DNA of 64,000 nt from assembly GCA_036501485.1 (NCBI GenBank), contig DASYAG010000111.1, forward strand, positions 11,204 through 75,203. The letters run 5' to 3'. Shown one piece after another: positions 59,802-64,000 of the stretch. The DNA is from PALSA-607 sp036501485. Lineage in GTDB: Bacteria > Actinomycetota > Actinomycetes > Acidothermales > Acidothermaceae. A program made the translations under genes and the position numbers. Below the pieces are notes generated by a model. It was not told where the DNA came from. It saw only the letters and a list, made by a program, of their open reading frames with translations, and searched no databases. Within the stretch, counting starts at the first letter, position 1. Every line of letters begins with the position of its first letter.

Positions 59802-60679
59802 CGACGACAACCCTGCGCACCAAGGACGGCCGCGAGCTCTGCTACTCGCAATGGGGCGACCCGGCGGGCGCACCGATCTTCAACCTGCACGGCACTCCTG
59901 GCTGTCGGCTCAATCGATATCCGGACGACGAGGCGCTGGCGAATATCTGCGCGCGCGTCATCACCTATGACCGTCCCGGCTACGGCCGGTCGGATCGCAA
60001 TCCAGGACGCCGGGTGGTCGACTGCGTGCCAGACGTAGAAGCGATTGCCGACGCAGAAGGCATCGACCACTTCGTGGTCGTCGGCGGCTCCGGCGGCGGT
60101 CCCCACGCCCTCGCCGTGGCGGCGCGGTTGCCCGAGCGCGTCACGTTCGTGCGATGCGTCGTCGGCGTCATGCCGTATGACACGGCCGACTTCGACTGGT
60201 TCGCAGGAATGGATCCGGAAAACATCAAGGAGTTCGGCTGGGCAGTCGCCGGTGAAGACATCGCCTATCGCGAGCTGTCGAAGGAAGCCGAGGCGATGGT
60301 GGCGCGCGTCAAGGCCGACGCTTCCAACGTGCTCGGCTCCGATTGGGAGCTGCCCGAGGCCGACCGCGCGGTGCTCGCACACCCGCTCATCATGCAGATC
60401 ATGCGCGAGGCAATACCTGAGTGCGTGGTGAACGGCCCGTGGGGATGGGTCGACGACGACCTCGCGTTCGTCAAGCCATGGGGCTTCGACATATCCGAGA
60501 TCACGGTTCCCGCAGAAGTCCACTACGGAAAGCAAGACGTACTGGTACCTGCGGCGCACGGTGCGTGGCTCGCTGAGAACGTGCCGGACGCAGTGGTCGT
60601 CGTGAACGACAACGAGGGACATTCACTGCCACCCGAGCGAATTCTGGAACTACTCAAGAGCATGGTCGGCCCGCACTAG
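59798..60679 (+). CDS. Alpha/beta hydrolase
   Basis: The 293-residue hydrolase starts at ATG 59798, overlapping the Ddn-like stop. It has the oxyanion segment FNLHGTPGCRLNRYPDD, the nucleophile elbow VVVGGSGGGPHALAVAA with Ser, the acid region EVHYGKQDVLVPAAHG and the His in VVNDNEGHSLPPER. In contrast to the protein at 34.0-34.9 kb, the triad is intact. It is co-translated with the F420-dependent reductase, so it may act on the same xenobiotic or a quinone-related ester. Confidence 0.9.
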   Translation: MTTTTLRTKDGRELCYSQWGDPAGAPIFNLHGTPGCRLNRYPDDEALANICARVITYDRPGYGRSDRNPGRRVVDCVPDVEAIADAEGIDHFVVVGGSGGGPHALAVAARLPERVTFVRCVVGVMPYDTADFDWFAGMDPENIKEFGWAVAGEDIAYRELSKEAEAMVARVKADASNVLGSDWELPEADRAVLAHPLIMQIMREAIPECVVNGPWGWVDDDLAFVKPWGFDISEITVPAEVHYGKQDVLVPAAHGAWLAENVPDAVVVVNDNEGHSLPPERILELLKSMVGPH

Positions 60680-60698
60680 CGGGCGGTTCGCAAGCCGA

Positions 60699-62063
60699 TC
60701 AGTGCGCGAGAAACCCCAGCAGATCCTGCCTCGTAACGATGCCCGCCGGCTTTCCGTCGATCAGCACCACCGCGGCGTCCGCCGTTTCAAGCGCAGTCAT
60801 TGCGGCCGACACTGGTTCACCGCCACCGATCATCGGCAGTGGTGGGGAGATGTGCTTCTCCAGTGCGTCCGACAGCGCGGCGCGCCCCGAGAACAACGCA
60901 TCGAGCAGGTCGCGCTCGACAACCGATCCGATGACCTCCGCCGACATGACGGGTGGTTCGGCCCGCACGACCGGCACTTGCGAGACGCCGTATTCGCGCA
61001 ACACGTCGATCGCTTCGCGCACGGTCTCGGTCGGATGCAGGTGCACCATCTCCGGCAGCCGAGTTCCCTTGCGCTTCAGCACATCGGCCACGGTTGTCGA
61101 ACTCGAACCAGCCAAGAATCCGTAGTCAGCCATCCACTCGTCGTTGAAGATTTTCGACAAGTAGCCACGCCCCGAGTCGGGCAACAACACCACCACCACG
61201 TCGTCCGGTGAAAGCGACGCGGCGACCTGCGCGGCCGCCACGACTGCCATGCCACTCGACCCGCCGACGAGGATCCCCTCATCGCGCGCCAGTCGCCGTG
61301 TCATCACAAACGAGTCCTTGTCGGAGACGGCGATGATGTCGTCGCAGATCGTGCGGTCATAGGTGGTGGGCCAAAAGTCCTCACCGACGCCCTCGACGAG
61401 ATAGGGCCGGCCGGTGCCGCCGGAGTAGACCGAGCCCTCGGGGTCGGCACCGACGATGCGAACCGCGCCGCCAGATACCTCTTTCAGGAACCGGCCAGTT
61501 CCACTGATCGTGCCGCCGGTGCCAATCCCCGCGACGAAGCACGTGATTTGCCCGTCGGTCTGACGCCAAAGCTCTGGCCCGGTGGTCTCGTAGTGCGACC
61601 GAGGGTTGTCGGGGTTGCTGTACTGGTCGGGCTTCCAGGCGCCCTCGATCTCACGCACCAACCGGTCTGACACGGAGTAGTACGACTCGGGATCCTCAGG
61701 AGCGACCGCAGTCGGGCACACCACGACCTGCGCGCCGTAACCCTTGAGAACGTTGATCTTCTCGGCACTCATCTTGTCTGGCATGACGAACACGCACTTG
61801 TAACCCTTGCGGGCCGCGACGATGGCGAGGCCGACACCGGTATTGCCAGAGGTCGGTTCGACGATCGTGCCGCCGGGCTTCAGCGCCCCCGTTGCCTCGG
61901 CGGTCTCGACCATCCGCACGGCAATGCGGTCTTTGACCGAGCCACCCGGATTCAGCTGCTCGAGCTTCGCCAGCAACTGGGCACCACCGGGAACCGCAAT
62001 CCGTGACAACCGAACTAGCGGGGTGTCGCCGATGAGATCGAGCAAGCTGTCTTGAACATCCAC
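60699..62063 (-). CDS. cbs: Cystathionine beta-synthase
   Basis: This PLP enzyme condenses serine and homocysteine to cystathionine in reverse transsulfuration. PLP lysine is in LNPGGSVKDRIAVRMVE, with EPTSGNTGVGLAIVAARKGY and the phosphate loop AGIGTGGTISGTG. Two CBS domains occupy residues 330-454 (MVHLHPTETVREAIDVLREYG and AAMTALETADAAVVLIDGKPA), where AdoMet-type ligands may act. No haem-binding N-terminal extension is present. The gene is divergent from the thiolase gene. Confidence 0.94.
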   Translation of the reverse strand: MDVQDSLLDLIGDTPLVRLSRIAVPGGAQLLAKLEQLNPGGSVKDRIAVRMVETAEATGALKPGGTIVEPTSGNTGVGLAIVAARKGYKCVFVMPDKMSAEKINVLKGYGAQVVVCPTAVAPEDPESYYSVSDRLVREIEGAWKPDQYSNPDNPRSHYETTGPELWRQTDGQITCFVAGIGTGGTISGTGRFLKEVSGGAVRIVGADPEGSVYSGGTGRPYLVEGVGEDFWPTTYDRTICDDIIAVSDKDSFVMTRRLARDEGILVGGSSGMAVVAAAQVAASLSPDDVVVVLLPDSGRGYLSKIFNDEWMADYGFLAGSSSTTVADVLKRKGTRLPEMVHLHPTETVREAIDVLREYGVSQVPVVRAEPPVMSAEVIGSVVERDLLDALFSGRAALSDALEKHISPPLPMIGGGEPVSAAMTALETADAAVVLIDGKPAGIVTRQDLLGFLAH

Positions 62064-62128
62064 GGTTCGAGCCTAGCGAGTTACGCTGGTTTGACCGCAA
62101 CTCATCACCCCACAGCACGGAGACTCCG

Positions 62129-63349
62129 ATGCCCGAGGCCGTCATCGTCGCGACTGCACGGTCGCCGATCGGACGTGCCCACAAGGGCTCGATGACGCAA
62201 TTGCGGCCCGACGAGCTCACGGCGACCATCGTTCGCGCCGCTCTCGACAAGGTGCCGCAACTCAACCCTGGCGACATCGACGACTTCATGCTCGGTTGCG
62301 GCTTGCCCGGCGGCGAGCAGGGTTTCAACATGGCGCGGGTGGTCGCCGTCCGCCTTGGATTTGATCGGCTTCCGGCGACGACCATCACGCGCTATTGCGC
62401 ATCGTCTCTACAGACAACCCGCATGGCGTTCCACGCCATCAAAGCGGGCGAGGGCGACGTGTTCATCAGTGCCGGCGTCGAATGCGTGAGCCGCTTCGTG
62501 CATGGCAGTTCGGACAACCACCCGGATACCCGCAACCCTTACTTCGCAGGTGCCGGCGCGCGTACAGCCTCGCGGGCCGAGGGCGGCGCTTCGAGCTGGC
62601 AGGATCCGCGCGCCGAGTATCACGTACCGGATATCTACATCGCGATGGGTCAGACCGCCGAGAACGTCGCGCAACTCAAGGGCATCTCGCGCGCGATGCA
62701 AGACGAGTTCGGCTGCCGCTCGCAGAACATGGCGGAAAAGGCTTTGGCTGCAGGCTTTTGGCAGCGCGAGATTACGCCGATCACGCTCCCTGACGGCACT
62801 GTCGTCGACCATGATGATGGCCCGCGTGCCGGCACGACGCTCGAGAAGTTAGCGACACTCGAACCGGTATTCCGCCCGGACGGAACGGTGACCGCCGGTA
62901 ACTGCTGTCCTTTGAATGACGGCGCGGCCGCAGTGATTGTGATGTCCGATGTGAAGGCCCGCGAACTTGGCATCACGCCATTGGCGCGCATCGTTTCCAC
63001 GGGAGTCTCGGCGCTGTCGCCGGAGATCATGGGCCTTGGTCCGGTCGAGGCGAGCAAGCAAGCCCTGAAGCGCGCCAACATGACCATCCAAAACGTCGAC
63101 CTGGTCGAGATCAACGAGGCGTTCGCCGCCCAGGTGATCCCCAGTTACCAAGAACTCGGTATCGACCTCGACAAGCTCAACGTCAATGGCGGCTCGATAG
63201 CCGTCGGGCATCCGTTCGGTATGACCGGCGCGCGCATCACCGGCACGCTGATGAACTCGCTGAAGTTCCACGATGTCGCGGTCGGGCTCGAGACAATGTG
63301 CGTCGGCGGCGGCCAAGGCATGGCGATGATTTTCGAGCGCCTGAGCTAA
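62129..63349 (+). CDS. Thiolase / acetyl-CoA C-acyltransferase (FadA3-like)
   Basis: The 406-residue thiolase has the nucleophilic Cys90 in ITRYCASSLQTTRMAFHAI, the His in NGGSIAVGHPFGMTGARI and the second active-site Cys in METMCVGGGQGMAMIFERL, with VEINEAFAAQVIPSYQELG. It catalyses the last step of beta-oxidation or acetoacetyl-CoA formation. Its place next to cbs matches fadA3 in mycobacteria. Its stop shares CTAA with the stop of the convergent gene. Confidence 0.94.
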   Translation: MPEAVIVATARSPIGRAHKGSMTQLRPDELTATIVRAALDKVPQLNPGDIDDFMLGCGLPGGEQGFNMARVVAVRLGFDRLPATTITRYCASSLQTTRMAFHAIKAGEGDVFISAGVECVSRFVHGSSDNHPDTRNPYFAGAGARTASRAEGGASSWQDPRAEYHVPDIYIAMGQTAENVAQLKGISRAMQDEFGCRSQNMAEKALAAGFWQREITPITLPDGTVVDHDDGPRAGTTLEKLATLEPVFRPDGTVTAGNCCPLNDGAAAVIVMSDVKARELGITPLARIVSTGVSALSPEIMGLGPVEASKQALKRANMTIQNVDLVEINEAFAAQVIPSYQELGIDLDKLNVNGGSIAVGHPFGMTGARITGTLMNSLKFHDVAVGLETMCVGGGQGMAMIFERLS

Positions 63350-63924
63350 GTCGCGCGGTACTCGGCGATGACCTCGATCAAACCGACGATGTTCTGGTTC
63401 AAGTCGGCTAGATCCTCGGCCGGAATCCAATACTCGAGAATTTCACGACCACCTACCTGCTGAATCTCGTAGCGATCGAGGAAGCTCTGCTTCACCTCGA
63501 ATGTCGTCACGTAGCCGACGCCGGAGCGCTTCACATTCCAGTCCCGTGCAATCGTCGCCGCATACTCGCGACTGAGCACCGGATAGAAGATCGGCTGATC
63601 GGGAAGTCGGGGCGGCCACTCACGCCATCCCGAGGCCTCAACCAGCGCCAATTCTTCAGGCCCCGTAGGCCGCCACAGCCGAACAGTGTCAGCTTTGTGG
63701 TTGACACGCCACCCCCGCCTGGGGCTGCTTATTCGCTCCCACACGGCTCCAGCGCCGAGAACCAACATTGCACCGCCGACGAGCGCGAGCGCCGAACCAA
63801 GAACCGCCGATACGCCGCCGACCAAAAGAACGGCGAGACCAAATCCCCCGAGTACGAGACCGATCCAGAAGATCCAAGCCAGGACTACCGCAAGTGGCCA
63901 TCGGTATCGCCGTCTAAGTGGCAC
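63346..63924 (-). CDS. Membrane-anchored protein with ADP-ribosylation/crystallin-J1-annotated C-terminal domain
   Basis: The 192-residue protein starts at GTG 63924. Two N-terminal helices (WPLAVVLAWIFWIGLVLGGFGLAVLLVG and SALALVGGAMLVLGAGAVW) precede a soluble domain: DTVRLWRPTGPEELALVEASGWREWPPRLPDQPIFYPVLS, then REYAATIARDWN, GYVTTFEVKQSFLDRYEIQQVGG, EYWIPAEDLADLNQNIVGLIEVIAEYR. Domains like this are often labelled ADP-ribosylation/crystallin J1 in actinobacterial genomes, from memory and without an assigned function. Loss of function cannot be judged. It begins 3 bp after the stop of a partial frame at the window edge. Confidence 0.7.
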   Translation of the reverse strand: MPLRRRYRWPLAVVLAWIFWIGLVLGGFGLAVLLVGGVSAVLGSALALVGGAMLVLGAGAVWERISSPRRGWRVNHKADTVRLWRPTGPEELALVEASGWREWPPRLPDQPIFYPVLSREYAATIARDWNVKRSGVGYVTTFEVKQSFLDRYEIQQVGGREILEYWIPAEDLADLNQNIVGLIEVIAEYRAT

Positions 63925-63927
63925 CGG

Positions 63928-64000
63928 CTAGTCGTTCAGGGTGACCTGCGGCGTGGACGGCGGTGGCAGTCCTAGGTCTGCGCGAACTCGAGTAGATGCG
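63928..64000 (-). CDS. Possible 3' end of a gene cut by the window edge
   Basis: On the minus strand the frame is open from the window edge to TAG at 63928-63930, reading ASTRVRADLGLPPPSTPQVTLND. Its position 3 bp upstream of the next minus-strand start suggests a co-transcribed gene. Twenty-three residues are too few for identification. Confidence 0.35.
   Translation of the reverse strand, partial: ASTRVRADLGLPPPSTPQVTLND

Overview
The window is about 64 kb of a GC-rich chromosome (roughly 65% G+C by eye) from an actinobacterium. The evidence is a mycothiol-conjugate amidase (mca), a Ddn-like F420-dependent quinone reductase, a DUF6542 protein, a DUF222/HNH endonuclease, and gene blocks that from memory match the Mycobacterium tuberculosis Rv1074c-Rv1112 neighbourhood: fadA3, cbs, metB, greA, mca, the Rv1083-like small membrane protein, the YyaL-like protein, Z-prenyltransferase, fumC, glpX, xseBA, ispH and ychF. 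The presence of two chemoreceptors argues against Mycobacterium itself. The genus cannot be fixed from the sequence.

Layout. 1-3.7 kb: two methyl-accepting chemotaxis receptors (the first cut by the window edge, with an unusual C-terminal sugar-binding-like domain) around a small unknown gene. 3.7-14.5 kb: housekeeping block deoC, ychF, an acetyltransferase, rmuC, DUF6542, ispH, xseA-xseB-glpX-fumC and a lipoprotein. 14.7-17.9 kb: a secreted transglycosylase-like protein with a 919-bp non-coding leader, a short-chain Z-prenyl diphosphate synthase, and a conserved unknown. 18-22.4 kb: NarL-type two-component system divergent from an MMPL exporter. 22.4-29.6 kb: YyaL-like protein, Ogt and an Ada/AlkA fusion (alkylation repair), RDD protein, ArfB, mca, greA. 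29.6-38.5 kb: DrrAB-type ABC exporter, a membrane protein, threonine deaminase, an alpha/beta hydrolase lacking its nucleophile, a PRC-barrel protein, aquaporin, PHP and FIST proteins. 38.7-47.4 kb: MoxR-like AAA+ with VWA partner, MFS exporter, DUF72, cystathionine gamma-synthase, MscS-like channel, AAC(6')-like acetyltransferase. 47.5-51.9 kb: OmpR-type two-component system whose two genes are separated by a tandem array of the regulator's own 3' end, then a DUF222/HNH gene and a repeat-rich, Z-DNA-prone spacer. 51.9-56.5 kb: a MarR-controlled detoxification cluster with three copies of one operator, including a frameshifted FMN reductase. 56.5-64 kb: small membrane proteins, PucR regulator, Ddn-like reductase with an alpha/beta hydrolase, cystathionine beta-synthase, thiolase and an unknown membrane protein.

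Functional links. cbs and metB, although 15 kb apart, are the two transsulfuration-type PLP enzymes. ogt overlaps the ada/alkA gene and forms a compact alkylation-damage operon. The MarR gene, SDR, aldo/keto reductase, isochorismatase-like hydrolase and MBL-fold gene share a 19-bp operator and so look like one inducible regulon. The AAA+/VWA pair resembles MoxR/VWA chaperone couples.

The most distinctive feature is a recurring pattern of short tandem duplications placed exactly on start or stop codons (MCP/deoC, rmuC, DUF6542, greA/ABC permease, OmpR regulator, upstream of that regulator, and next to the AKR stop). In one case, between the response regulator and its kinase, the array forms an open reading frame that overlaps both neighbours by 4 nt and could relay translation. 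No tRNA, rRNA, CRISPR array or complete insertion sequence was seen.
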